Origin: Edaphobacter acidisoli
GTDB taxonomy: Bacteria > Acidobacteriota > Terriglobia > Terriglobales > Acidobacteriaceae
Direction of reading: 5' to 3'
DNA: 64,000 bases
Assembly: GCF_014642855.1 (NCBI RefSeq)
Contig: NZ_BMJB01000001.1
Location: forward strand, 2,046,001 to 2,110,000
In this document: one piece after another, positions 30,000 through 38,208 of the stretch
Numbering within the stretch: position 1 is the stretch's first letter
How the letters are laid out: every line of letters starts with the position of its first letter
Made by a program: the position numbers and the translations under genes
The notes under the pieces: generated by a model
Seen by the model: only the letters and a program-made list of their open reading frames with translations
Told to the model about the DNA's origin: nothing
Database searches by the model: none

Positions 30000-31292
30000 T
30001 TAGTTCGCCGGACACGCAGATCCGGTGGGCGTGTATGAGGTTTCGCGGTTAACCCACACAGCGAAAGAGGGTTTCGCGCTGCCGTCGCTGCAGAACATCG
30101 ACCACCACATGCCGTCAGGCTCCCAGATGCGGGTGTAGTACAGACGCCAGAAGCGGCTGCTACTTACCGTTCCTGTCAGGTTGAGCAGGAAGGCCGCCGT
30201 CTGGGCCTGCTGATCGTTCGTGGGGCTGACCGTATACGTGTTGCCCGCCTGACCGGCACCGACTTCGGTATCCCAGAAGTTCACGTCCGTCCAGGAGCTG
30301 TTGCCCACGTACAGGTCCGTGGAGAATGCCTCGTAGACCAGGCGTGTAACGCAGTCTGCACTGGTGACGGTGTAGCAATTCGTCGTGCTGCCAGGGTTCT
30401 GCAGATAGTGCAGATAATCGTTGGCGTCGGACCACGCATGGTAGGCGAAGTACTCAGGACGGAAACCTGCGGGCAAGCCGTAGGTTGTGGCGTCGTGGTC
30501 GAGATAGTACTTGAGGGTGTCCATATAGCTGCCGTTGACGCAGAGCGAGGTCGTGTCATCGGCACACTTCTGAACGTAGTCTTCCCAGGCGTTGCCATTG
30601 GAAGAGAAGTCTCCCGCGGCAATCTCGCAGTGCTGGGAAGGAGTGCAGTAGTAGCGCATGGCGAGGTAGAAGTCAGCGTCTGCCTGCGGGCTTATCTTGA
30701 TTTTGTTATTGAAGCCGTCACCGGAAGCAGCAGCGTTGTTCGGCTCATTCCAGGGCGTGAAGGCGAAGCTTCCAGTCCATCCAGGCCACGAAGTTGCAAG
30801 GAATGCCTTGAGAGCATTACCCACTTCCACCGGCTGAGGAACGGCTTCGACATCGGTGCCCTGCGAGCATCCCGTGTAGTAGTGGCAACTGACGCCAACC
30901 ACCCACTTGAACGTGATCAGCGCCTGGTCGCAGTGGCCCGCATAGGCTTGCAGCCAGTCCTGCAGCCAGACACGCGAGCCCTGGCTGCTGTCGCTGCCGG
31001 AGCCGACAGGCTCCTCGGCAACGTCCCACGAGACGTAGGCATGGCAGCGGCGCACATCGGGCATGGAGCGGCCCTGTCCGCTGTGGCGGGCTTTGGTGCT
31101 GCCGTAGAACTGGTCGATGTAAGGAAGTTGATCATCCGGGCCGGAGAAGTCGGCCCCGTTGAATCCGATGTTCAGGTTCCGCACATTTGGAGGATCCGTC
31201 TGCGCATGGGCAACATGTGGGAGTGCCACCATGAGCGAGACAAAAGCAAACAGCATAAACGCGGGGATAAAGGGCCGTGAAGACATTGTCAT
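30000..31292 (-). CDS. Secreted clan-A glycosidase-like protein of unknown specificity (copy 1)
   Basis: About 430 residues from the ATG at 31292, which has AAGGTG nine bases upstream; a GTG at 31304 is the alternative. A signal peptide ends VAHAQ. No named family was recognised, but the plan fits a TIM-barrel retaining glycosidase: AFTPWNEPNN (Glu187 counting from the GTG, acid/base) and VNFWDTEVGAGQ (Glu347, nucleophile) are 160 residues apart, with FAYHAWSDANDY between. About ten cysteines suggest disulfides. The neighbour at 31413 is a paralog in the same direction, 120 bases away. Base use is less G+C-rich than in flanking genes. Substrate unknown. Confidence 0.85.
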   Translation of the reverse strand: MTMSSRPFIPAFMLFAFVSLMVALPHVAHAQTDPPNVRNLNIGFNGADFSGPDDQLPYIDQFYGSTKARHSGQGRSMPDVRRCHAYVSWDVAEEPVGSGSDSSQGSRVWLQDWLQAYAGHCDQALITFKWVVGVSCHYYTGCSQGTDVEAVPQPVEVGNALKAFLATSWPGWTGSFAFTPWNEPNNAAASGDGFNNKIKISPQADADFYLAMRYYCTPSQHCEIAAGDFSSNGNAWEDYVQKCADDTTSLCVNGSYMDTLKYYLDHDATTYGLPAGFRPEYFAYHAWSDANDYLHYLQNPGSTTNCYTVTSADCVTRLVYEAFSTDLYVGNSSWTDVNFWDTEVGAGQAGNTYTVSPTNDQQAQTAAFLLNLTGTVSSSRFWRLYYTRIWEPDGMWWSMFCSDGSAKPSFAVWVNRETSYTPTGSACPAN

Positions 31293-31412
31293 AGCTAAGC
31301 TCACCTTGAACTTGAGATTGATTTGTCTCTGAGGAATCCAGCAGAATCGCTGCCGGACACCTCAAGGACGCCGAACATACTGTTTCCGTTCAACAACGAC
31401 AAAAGACTTCGA

Positions 31413-32699
31413 TTATGGGCAGGTAGAGCCTGTTGGCGTATAAGAGATCTCTCGGTCTGCCCAGGTAGTGAACGACGGCTTGGGCGTACTGCCATCGCCA
31501 CAAAACATCGACCACCACTGACCATCAGGCTCCCATATCCGCGTGTAATAGAGGCGCCAGAAGCGGCTGCTTACTGTCCCGGTAAGGTCGAGCAGGAAAG
31601 CTGCGGTCTGCGCCTGCTGATCGTTCGTGGGATTCGTGGCATATGTGCTTCCGTTCTGACCTACACCGACTTCAGTGTCCCAGAAGTGAACGTTCGTCCA
31701 GGAGCTGTTGCCGGAGTGTATGGCAGTAGAGAAAGCGTCGTAGACCAGACGTGTAACGCAGTTGGAACTAGTGACGGTGTAGCAATTCGGCGTGCTGCCA
31801 GGGTTCTGCAGGTAGTGCAGATAATCGTTAGCATCGGACCACGCATGGTAGGAGAAGTATTCAGGACGGAAGCCGGAAGGAAGTCCGTATGCGGTGGCAT
31901 CGTGGTTGAGATAGTACTTGAGGGTGTCGATATAGCTGCCATTCGGGCAAAGCGTCGTCGTGTCGTCGGCGCATTGCTGGACAAAATCCTCCCATCCATT
32001 CCCGTTGGAAGCAAAATCCCCGGCAGCGATGTCGCAGTTATTGGAGGGTATGCAGTAGTAGCGCATGGAGAGGTAGTAATCGGCGTCGGTGCGCGCTCCT
32101 ATCTCATCGCCATTGTCGAAGCCATCTCCGCTGGTGGCAGCGTTGTTCGGTTCGTTCCATGGTGTGAACGCGAAAGTTCCGGTCCATCCTGGCCACGAGG
32201 CCGAAAGAAACGCCGCGAGAGCATTGCCGACTTCTACAGGATGTGGGATAGCCTCAACGTCCGTGCCCTGTGCGCATCCCGTGTAGTAATGGCAACTGAC
32301 GCCGACTACCCACTTGAAGGTGATCAGCGCCTGCTGGCAGTGCCCCTGATACGCTGCGAGCCAGTCCTGCAGCCAGACAAGCGAGCCTTGAATGCTGTCA
32401 TTGCCCGAGCCGGAAGGCTCCTCCGCGACATCCCAAGAGACGTAAGCGTGGCAACGCGTGACTCCCGGCATGGAACGCCCCAGGCCGGAGTAAAAAGCCT
32501 CTGTGGTGCTATAGAACTGGTCGATATAAGGGAGTTGATTGTCGGTGCCGGAAAAGTCGGCGCCGTTGAAGCCTACGTTTAGGTTCAGCGCGTTTTGCTG
32601 AGCGGTTTGCGCAGAAGAAAACCGCGGAAGTGCGGCTAGCGAAAAGACGGCAATAAGTATGAGAGCGCGGCTAAAGGACCGTGAAAACGTTGTCATCAT
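31413..32699 (-). CDS. Secreted clan-A glycosidase-like protein of unknown specificity (copy 2)
   Basis: About 428 residues from the ATG at 32699 (GTG at 32708 is possible), with a signal peptide ending in ALPRFSSAQ. It matches copy 1 along its whole length, including the leader site AGGTGA, the catalytic-type AFTPWNEPNN and VHFWDTEVGVGQ, and the cysteine positions. The largest differences are in the signal peptide and in a few loops. The two genes look like a tandem duplication that has drifted. Both end with a similar WSMFC-type segment and a Cys-Pro C-terminus. No transporter or regulator is beside them. Confidence 0.85.
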   Translation of the reverse strand: MMTTFSRSFSRALILIAVFSLAALPRFSSAQTAQQNALNLNVGFNGADFSGTDNQLPYIDQFYSTTEAFYSGLGRSMPGVTRCHAYVSWDVAEEPSGSGNDSIQGSLVWLQDWLAAYQGHCQQALITFKWVVGVSCHYYTGCAQGTDVEAIPHPVEVGNALAAFLSASWPGWTGTFAFTPWNEPNNAATSGDGFDNGDEIGARTDADYYLSMRYYCIPSNNCDIAAGDFASNGNGWEDFVQQCADDTTTLCPNGSYIDTLKYYLNHDATAYGLPSGFRPEYFSYHAWSDANDYLHYLQNPGSTPNCYTVTSSNCVTRLVYDAFSTAIHSGNSSWTNVHFWDTEVGVGQNGSTYATNPTNDQQAQTAAFLLDLTGTVSSRFWRLYYTRIWEPDGQWWSMFCGDGSTPKPSFTTWADREISYTPTGSTCP

Positions 32700-32867
32700 C
32701 AAGATCACCTAAACCCATGAAATGTGCTTGTCTGGGGATCCAGAAGAGGAGCTGCGGCTGTTTCCTCAGAGGCACCAAGCATACTCCACCTGGAAACCAA
32801 GATAGAAGATGATTTAGAGACAAGCTCCCGAACAGCCTTCCAATGGCGACAGTGCTGACGCGGCAAT

Positions 32868-32918
32868 TCAATAAAAACTGCCCCGCTATCAGCCAAACGG
32901 TGGCGAAAGCGGGGCAGT
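32868..32918 (-). terminator. Terminator of the PEP-CTERM gene
   Basis: A perfect 11-base-pair stem ACTGCCCCGCT/AGCGGGGCAGT (32877-32887 with 32908-32918). On the minus strand it is followed by TTTTTATT. The core GCCCCGCTA is shared with the terminator at 29940. Confidence 0.9.
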
Positions 32919-32941
32919 CGTGATTCGACCTTGCGAATCGT

Positions 32942-33571
32942 TTAGAAGAAGCGGCGACGCAGCAAGCCAGCAGCGCTCAGGACACCGGTTCCGAACAGAA
33001 GCAGCGACGACGGCTCCGGCACCGAAGGCGTATTGCTGAAGCTGTTAGCGGCAACATTACCCGTCTTGCCGTTGTTGCCAAAGATATCGGAGGCAAAGTA
33101 GTAGCCGCCTGTATTTGCAGTGAAGTCAGCGATCGTCACTCCGCTGGCGGATGTAACGGTAAATGACAGCGGCCCTGCCGGGTTGCTGCTCTTGCCACCC
33201 TGGCAAGCCGTGCAGGTTACCGAATAATCGAACGAGCCAAAGGTAGAGGCTGTATCCGGAGAGGGTCCAACGCCGAATCCAGTCGTAATGTTACCAATCG
33301 TGATCGCAGGGTTACTCGAGAGGTTGAATTCCAACGCATCGCCCGCGCCGGTTCCAGCAAAGCGCTCTGTGCCGTTCGCCTGATTCAGCGTGACCGTCAC
33401 GGTTACCGTGGTTGAGTTGGTCTGGGACAGATCAACTGTGCCAAAGGGGGCAACACCGCAAGTACCACTGCAGCCATCCTGGTTGAGAACGAAGATTGTA
33501 TCGGCGTGAGCAAGAGTAGCCGCCGACATAAAAGCAAGTGCAGAGCTAAGGAGAAGGATTTTCTTCAGCAT
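32942..33571 (-). CDS. PEP-CTERM sorting-domain protein
   Basis: About 209 residues from the ATG at 33571, with AGAGG upstream; a longer frame to 33598 is less likely. A signal peptide (LLLSSALAFMSAATLAHA) is followed by a Thr/Asn/Gly-rich beta-type region with two disulfide-like pairs (GCSGTCG, CTACQ). The C-terminus is the classic PEP-CTERM tripartite signal: VPEPSS, a hydrophobic helix LLLFGTGVLSAAGLL, and RRRFF. Such proteins are cut and processed by an exosortase (EpsH/XrtA), tied to EPS and biofilm; the exosortase is not in this window. Confidence 0.9.
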   Translation of the reverse strand: MLKKILLLSSALAFMSAATLAHADTIFVLNQDGCSGTCGVAPFGTVDLSQTNSTTVTVTVTLNQANGTERFAGTGAGDALEFNLSSNPAITIGNITTGFGVGPSPDTASTFGSFDYSVTCTACQGGKSSNPAGPLSFTVTSASGVTIADFTANTGGYYFASDIFGNNGKTGNVAANSFSNTPSVPEPSSLLLFGTGVLSAAGLLRRRFF

Positions 33572-33881
33572 TTCAATTTGCCTCTTTGTGATTTGCATTG
33601 AGCCCGAAATGAGCTTTCGTACGGCTTTGAACTATGCGCTCGTCGTCGATGACTCAAAACCACTTTTGAATAAAGCAATCAGCAGCCCAAATCCGAGCTG
33701 CTCGCGAGGCCGTTCGTGGTCAATCGAATCAGCCCCTTAGAAGCGCTCCTTTTGCACATGTGGATTTACCAAAGTGCAACTCTGCAAGTTTTTGCAAGGG
33801 AAATGGCCCACCTTTTGCCTTTTACGCGCATTAACCAAGCCAAGGTTTACGGTTAGGCAAATCTGAACAACAATGTATGGG

Positions 33882-35375
33882 ATGAAATTTCCCAGCGCTT
33901 TATCGATAACCCTGCTTGCCATGCTTGTGTCTTCCACGTCGCTTGCGCAGAAAAAATCTCCTGATATCGCGCTCCACGGCACCATCACGCGAGCGCAGCA
34001 GAACGCCTATCTCGAAGTCCCCTTCACCGTCCCCGCAGGTCTCGAACGCATCACCGTCGACTTCCACTACACCGGCAAAGAGGACCACGCCACGCTCGAT
34101 CTCGGCGCGCGCGATCCTGAGCGCTTCCGTGGCTGGAGCGGAGGTAACAAATCGAGCTTTACTATCGGCATCCCCGATGCGACACCTTCGTACCTGCCCG
34201 GCCCCATCCCCGCAGGCCGCTGGTATCTGCTGATTGGCGTCGCCAATCTGCGCCCAGGCAAATCCTCCACCTTCACCGCAGACATCTACTTCACGCGCAA
34301 AGGAGAAGCAGGAGGTACAGAGAGCTTCATCGACCACCCGCTCAGCACCGAGGCGCGCTGGTATCGCGGCGACCTGCACATGCACACTGCGCACAGCGAC
34401 GGCACCTGCCCCAGCCAGTCCGGCAAATCTGTTCCCTGCCCGCTCTTCATCACGCTTGAGACCGCCGTCCGCGACGGCCTCGACTTCGTCGCCGTCACCG
34501 ACCACAACACCATCTCGCACTTCAACGACGAGCGCGAGATGCAGCCCTACTTCGACAAGCTGCTCCTTATCCCCGGCCGCGAACTCACCACCTACTCCGG
34601 CCACTTCAACATCTTCGGCACCACTGACTTTATCGACTTCGAGCTGGGCAGCCCGCGCGCGCCCGATATGAACTCCATCTTCCGTGCCGCCCATCGCGTC
34701 GGCGCGCTTGCCAGCATCAACCATCCCGCCAGCCCTACGGGCGAGATCTGCATGGGCTGCGGCTGGTCGCCGAAGAACTTCGACATGCGCCTCACCGACG
34801 CGATGGAAGCCGTCAACGGCGACAACTCCGACCGAGGCCAGAACCACACCGGCTACTGGCGCGCGCAGCTCAACCGCGGCCTTCGCATCACGGCCATCGG
34901 CGGCAGCGACACGCATCGGCCCGTCCCGAAGCCCGGTGAACGCAACACCATCGGCATTCCCACGACGGTCGTCTACGCGACCGAGCTCTCAGTACCGGCA
35001 ATCCTCAAAGCCATCCGCGAAGGCCACGTCTTCGTCGACACCACCGCCTCGCGCGACCGTCTGCTCGAAGTCACCGCAACCGCCAGCAACCAGACCGCGC
35101 ACATGGGCGACCTGCTCACCGCACCCACAGGCACGAGCGTCGAGATCACTATCCACACCGCAGCCTGCACAGGCTCGAAGGTCGACTTCCTGCTCGACGG
35201 CAAATCCATCGCCGCTCTACCCGATCAATCCATCACCGCCGCAGACCAGACCTTCCACGCCACATGGCCAAGCGACGGCGCACAGCACTGGCTCGAAACC
35301 GACGTCCTCACCCCCGACGGCAGAATCCAGCTCCTCGGGAATCCTGTTTATCTGAACTGGAGATCAAAGCAGTAG
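33882..35375 (+). CDS. Secreted PHP-domain (CehA/McbA-type) metallohydrolase
   Basis: About 497 residues from the ATG at 33882. A signal peptide ends SSTSLAQ. Residues about 25-145 form a beta-rich N-terminal domain. The PHP domain follows: WYRGDLHMHTAHSDGTC (metal-binding HxH...D), VAVTDHNTISH, PGRELTTYSGHFNIFG, INHP and GGSDTHRP. A beta-sandwich C-terminal domain closes the protein. PHP hydrolases of this type are trinuclear metal phosphoesterases or carbamate/amide hydrolases; the substrate is unknown. It is convergent with ftsA, with the 69-base repeat between the stops. Confidence 0.9.
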   Translation: MKFPSALSITLLAMLVSSTSLAQKKSPDIALHGTITRAQQNAYLEVPFTVPAGLERITVDFHYTGKEDHATLDLGARDPERFRGWSGGNKSSFTIGIPDATPSYLPGPIPAGRWYLLIGVANLRPGKSSTFTADIYFTRKGEAGGTESFIDHPLSTEARWYRGDLHMHTAHSDGTCPSQSGKSVPCPLFITLETAVRDGLDFVAVTDHNTISHFNDEREMQPYFDKLLLIPGRELTTYSGHFNIFGTTDFIDFELGSPRAPDMNSIFRAAHRVGALASINHPASPTGEICMGCGWSPKNFDMRLTDAMEAVNGDNSDRGQNHTGYWRAQLNRGLRITAIGGSDTHRPVPKPGERNTIGIPTTVVYATELSVPAILKAIREGHVFVDTTASRDRLLEVTATASNQTAHMGDLLTAPTGTSVEITIHTAACTGSKVDFLLDGKSIAALPDQSITAADQTFHATWPSDGAQHWLETDVLTPDGRIQLLGNPVYLNWRSKQ

Positions 35376-35389
35376 TATCCGCACCAATC

Positions 35390-35458
35390 TGTCATTTCGA
35401 CCGGAGCAGTGGACAGCTTCATCGTCCGCTGCGAAGCGGAGAAACCTGCTTCTCTACC
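35390..35458 (-). repeat. 69-base dispersed repeat, copy B
   Basis: The reverse complement matches 5293-5361 at 63 of 69 positions without gaps. It starts TGTCATTTCGACCGGAGCAG on the plus strand. It sits between the stops of the PHP gene and ftsA. Confidence 0.85.
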
Positions 35459-35474
35459 ACAACGTCCAACTCGG

Positions 35475-36704
35475 CTAAAAGCTTCCTGCAAAGATCGACT
35501 TCAACTTCTTCCGCAATCCCTGTTCTTCGCTCGCTCTGCGCACCTGCGTGCGATGCGTATAGAGCAGCATCCCAATTACGGCAGAGAACTCCGGACGAGC
35601 CAGCTCATCCGGCATTCGCGACAGCGGCACCGGCGAACCAATCCGCGCGGGAACACGCAGCAGGCTCTCCGCGTTATCGAGCAGCCCCGACATATTCGCG
35701 CCGCCGCCGGTAAACACGCAGCCCGCGCCAAGTGCCTCAAGCACTCCGCCGTCGCGCAGGTTGGTCCGCAGCATGGTGAAGAACTCTCGCGCACGCGGCT
35801 CCAGAATCTCCGCCAGAAAGCGCTGCCGCACCACACGCGCAGGCTGGCCGCCCGACATCGCGAGGTCGCCTCCAACTTCAATCTCATTCAACTGCGGCAC
35901 CGCCGTCACCACCGAGTGCCCGTATGTCTTCTTCAAGTACTCAGCCTCTTCGACTGCAACGTGCAGGCCCACGGCAAGATCATTCGTGAAGTGATCGCCG
36001 CCAATCGGCAGCACCGCCGTGTGCGCAATCGAGCCCTCGAAGTACACGGCGATCTCCGTCGTGCTCGACCCGATGTCGGCCATGCAGACACCCAGCTCGC
36101 GCTCATCCGCGCTCAGCACAGCCTCCGCCGAAGCGATGCCCTCAAACACCGTATCGAGCACTTCGAGCCCCGCGCGGTTCGCGCACGTCACCACGCTCTG
36201 CGCCACGCCGCCCGAGCAGGTCGAAAGGTGCAGATTCACTTCGAGCTTCGTCCCCACCATCCCCACCGGATCGTGAATCCCCGCCTGTTCATCTAGAATG
36301 AACTCCTGCGGCAACAGGTGCAGCACCTCGCGGTCCGGAGGCAGCGCCACGGCGCGCGCGCGGTCCACCGCAGCCCTCACCTCTTCGCGCGTAATCTCGC
36401 GCATACGGCTGCCCAGGCTGATGCCGCCGCGCGAGTTCACCCCGCGCACATGCGTGCCGCCAATGCCCACGACTGCCGTCTCAATCGTCGCCCGCGCCGT
36501 GCGCTCCGCCGTCAACGCAGCGCGATTGATCGCCTCCGCCGCCGGCCCAAGCTCGGCGATCAGTCCCTTGCGCATCCCCAGCGAAGGCTCCACGCCGTGT
36601 CCGCGATAGCGCAGTACGCCGTCCTGTACCTCTGCCACCAGCACCGTGCTCTTCGTGCTTCCCGCATCGAGCACGGTAATCAGATTCTCCTGCTTCTGGT
36701 TCAT
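35475..36704 (-). CDS. ftsA: Cell division actin-like protein FtsA
   Basis: A 409-residue actin-fold ATPase that ties FtsZ to the membrane at the division site. ATP-site motifs are LITVLDAGSTKSTVLVAEV, CMADIGSSTTEIAVY, and GCVFTGGGANMSGL near the end. The C-terminus LRKKLKSIFAGSF is the amphipathic membrane-targeting helix. The start codon overlaps the stop of ftsQ (ATGA), so the two are coupled. ftsZ does not follow; the gene is the last of its cluster. Confidence 0.96.
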   Translation of the reverse strand: MNQKQENLITVLDAGSTKSTVLVAEVQDGVLRYRGHGVEPSLGMRKGLIAELGPAAEAINRAALTAERTARATIETAVVGIGGTHVRGVNSRGGISLGSRMREITREEVRAAVDRARAVALPPDREVLHLLPQEFILDEQAGIHDPVGMVGTKLEVNLHLSTCSGGVAQSVVTCANRAGLEVLDTVFEGIASAEAVLSADERELGVCMADIGSSTTEIAVYFEGSIAHTAVLPIGGDHFTNDLAVGLHVAVEEAEYLKKTYGHSVVTAVPQLNEIEVGGDLAMSGGQPARVVRQRFLAEILEPRAREFFTMLRTNLRDGGVLEALGAGCVFTGGGANMSGLLDNAESLLRVPARIGSPVPLSRMPDELARPEFSAVIGMLLYTHRTQVRRASEEQGLRKKLKSIFAGSF

Positions 36705-38047
36705 CGTTGGACCGCCTGAGAAGAATGTTTTTTATGCGCAGCAGCCGTGCGCTTCGCTGCCGCATGTCCCTTCGTCTTTTTCGCAGGAGCATGAGCGCGC
36801 GGCTTTGCTCCTGCCTTCTTCGCTGGAACACTGTATGCAACCTCGCTCACAGCCTTCACTGACTTCGAAGATTTCGCGCCAGACTTCGCCACAGTGTTCC
36901 TTACGACAGGATGCTTCGCCGCGTGCCGCACCGGAGCATGAACGACCTTCGCCTCCGGATGCGTTGTTGCATGCGTTTCAGCCTTCTCCGGAACAGCTGG
37001 AGCGACTGGAGTCGAAGCAGGCGCAGCAGCGGAAGGAGCGGGAGCAGCAGCGCCGGCATCCTGAGCCGTACCCGGCTGCATCTCCAGCACAGCCTGCGTG
37101 TCGTAGCGCATGTCCACCGACGCCAGCTTCGGATAGAGCGTCCTCCACTCCGGCAGGTGCTCTTCGAACTTCTGATACCGCTCGAGGAAATGGTCCTCAC
37201 CAAAGTGAACCAGGATGTCCGAGCCATCGGTCGAGATCAGAGCCTTCAAATCCTCCGGGCTCGACAGATCAACCTCGCTGATGCCATTGAGTGCCTTGTC
37301 CCCGCCGCCTTGCAACTCACTCGTGAACTGCTCGAATATCTTCATCCGCGCCGCCCGCGTCGAAAGCGGGTCGCTCGCCGAGATCCCCGTCACCACAGGA
37401 AACGAATAATGCGCATCGCCATTCGCGCCTGGAGGCATCCCCAGCAGCACGCCGTTCGCATCCACCAGACCAATCCGCGATCCGTTGCGCACAAACGCCA
37501 CCGGCGTCCGCTCCACAACCGACACGCGCAGATGGTTCGGCAGCAACCGCATCACCGTCGCATGAGCGACCCACGGAATCTGCTCCAGCTCCGCTCGACG
37601 CTCGGCCAGCGGCACATAAAAGATGTTCCGCTCCACGTCCTCGCCAAACACATTCAGCAGCTGGTCGCGCGTCGCATGAACATTGCCCACAAACTCAATC
37701 GCCGAAGCCGACGGCACCACAAACCGCGCATCGTGCATCAGCCAGTTACGTGTGGCCATCCCCGCCAGGGCACACACCCCCATGCATGCCAGCGCCGCAA
37801 CGCCAGCCGCAATGCGTCCCCACTTCGTGCGTGGCAGCCCCCAGCGAAATTTCAGTCGTAGCCCACGCGGACGCGCGACAGGTATGTCGTCTCCGCCGAG
37901 AGGATCACCCCACTCATCGGCAAAGTCTTCCGTGAAGTCACGGCGCAGCTTTCGCTTCGGCGTCACAGACGACCGTCTCGGCGCCGCCGTCTCCGGAGCA
38001 TAGTCCTGCTCCGGCGCATCCAGCACCGCCGTACCACGCTTCGACAT
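36701..38047 (-). CDS. ftsQ: Cell division protein FtsQ (DivIB)
   Basis: About 448 residues from the ATG at 38047. There is a long cytoplasmic N-terminus of about 80 residues, one membrane helix (IAAGVAALACMGVCALAGMA), then a POTRA domain (SASAIEFVGNVHATRDQLLNVF) and the beta domain (VERTPVAFVRNGSRIGLVDANGVLL). Residues about 330-448 form an Ala/Pro/Lys-rich tail, with PAKKAGAKPRAHAPAKKTKG near the end, that FtsQ normally lacks. FtsQ holds together the early and late divisome in the periplasm. It lies between murC and ftsA. Confidence 0.94.
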   Translation of the reverse strand: MSKRGTAVLDAPEQDYAPETAAPRRSSVTPKRKLRRDFTEDFADEWGDPLGGDDIPVARPRGLRLKFRWGLPRTKWGRIAAGVAALACMGVCALAGMATRNWLMHDARFVVPSASAIEFVGNVHATRDQLLNVFGEDVERNIFYVPLAERRAELEQIPWVAHATVMRLLPNHLRVSVVERTPVAFVRNGSRIGLVDANGVLLGMPPGANGDAHYSFPVVTGISASDPLSTRAARMKIFEQFTSELQGGGDKALNGISEVDLSSPEDLKALISTDGSDILVHFGEDHFLERYQKFEEHLPEWRTLYPKLASVDMRYDTQAVLEMQPGTAQDAGAAAPAPSAAAPASTPVAPAVPEKAETHATTHPEAKVVHAPVRHAAKHPVVRNTVAKSGAKSSKSVKAVSEVAYSVPAKKAGAKPRAHAPAKKTKGHAAAKRTAAAHKKHSSQAVQR

Positions 38048-38208
38048 TCCGCTGCTATTTCGCAAACCCGAGCAAGGCCGCGAGAATCGCCATCCTGACT
38101 ATAACCCGCCAGACAGCCCTCCCGGCTCACCTTCATCCCCCACGTACCCATTCAGGAACTCACCCAAAGAGGCCTCCCGGGAATCGGTGACACCCGCGCA
38201 AATCGGTG

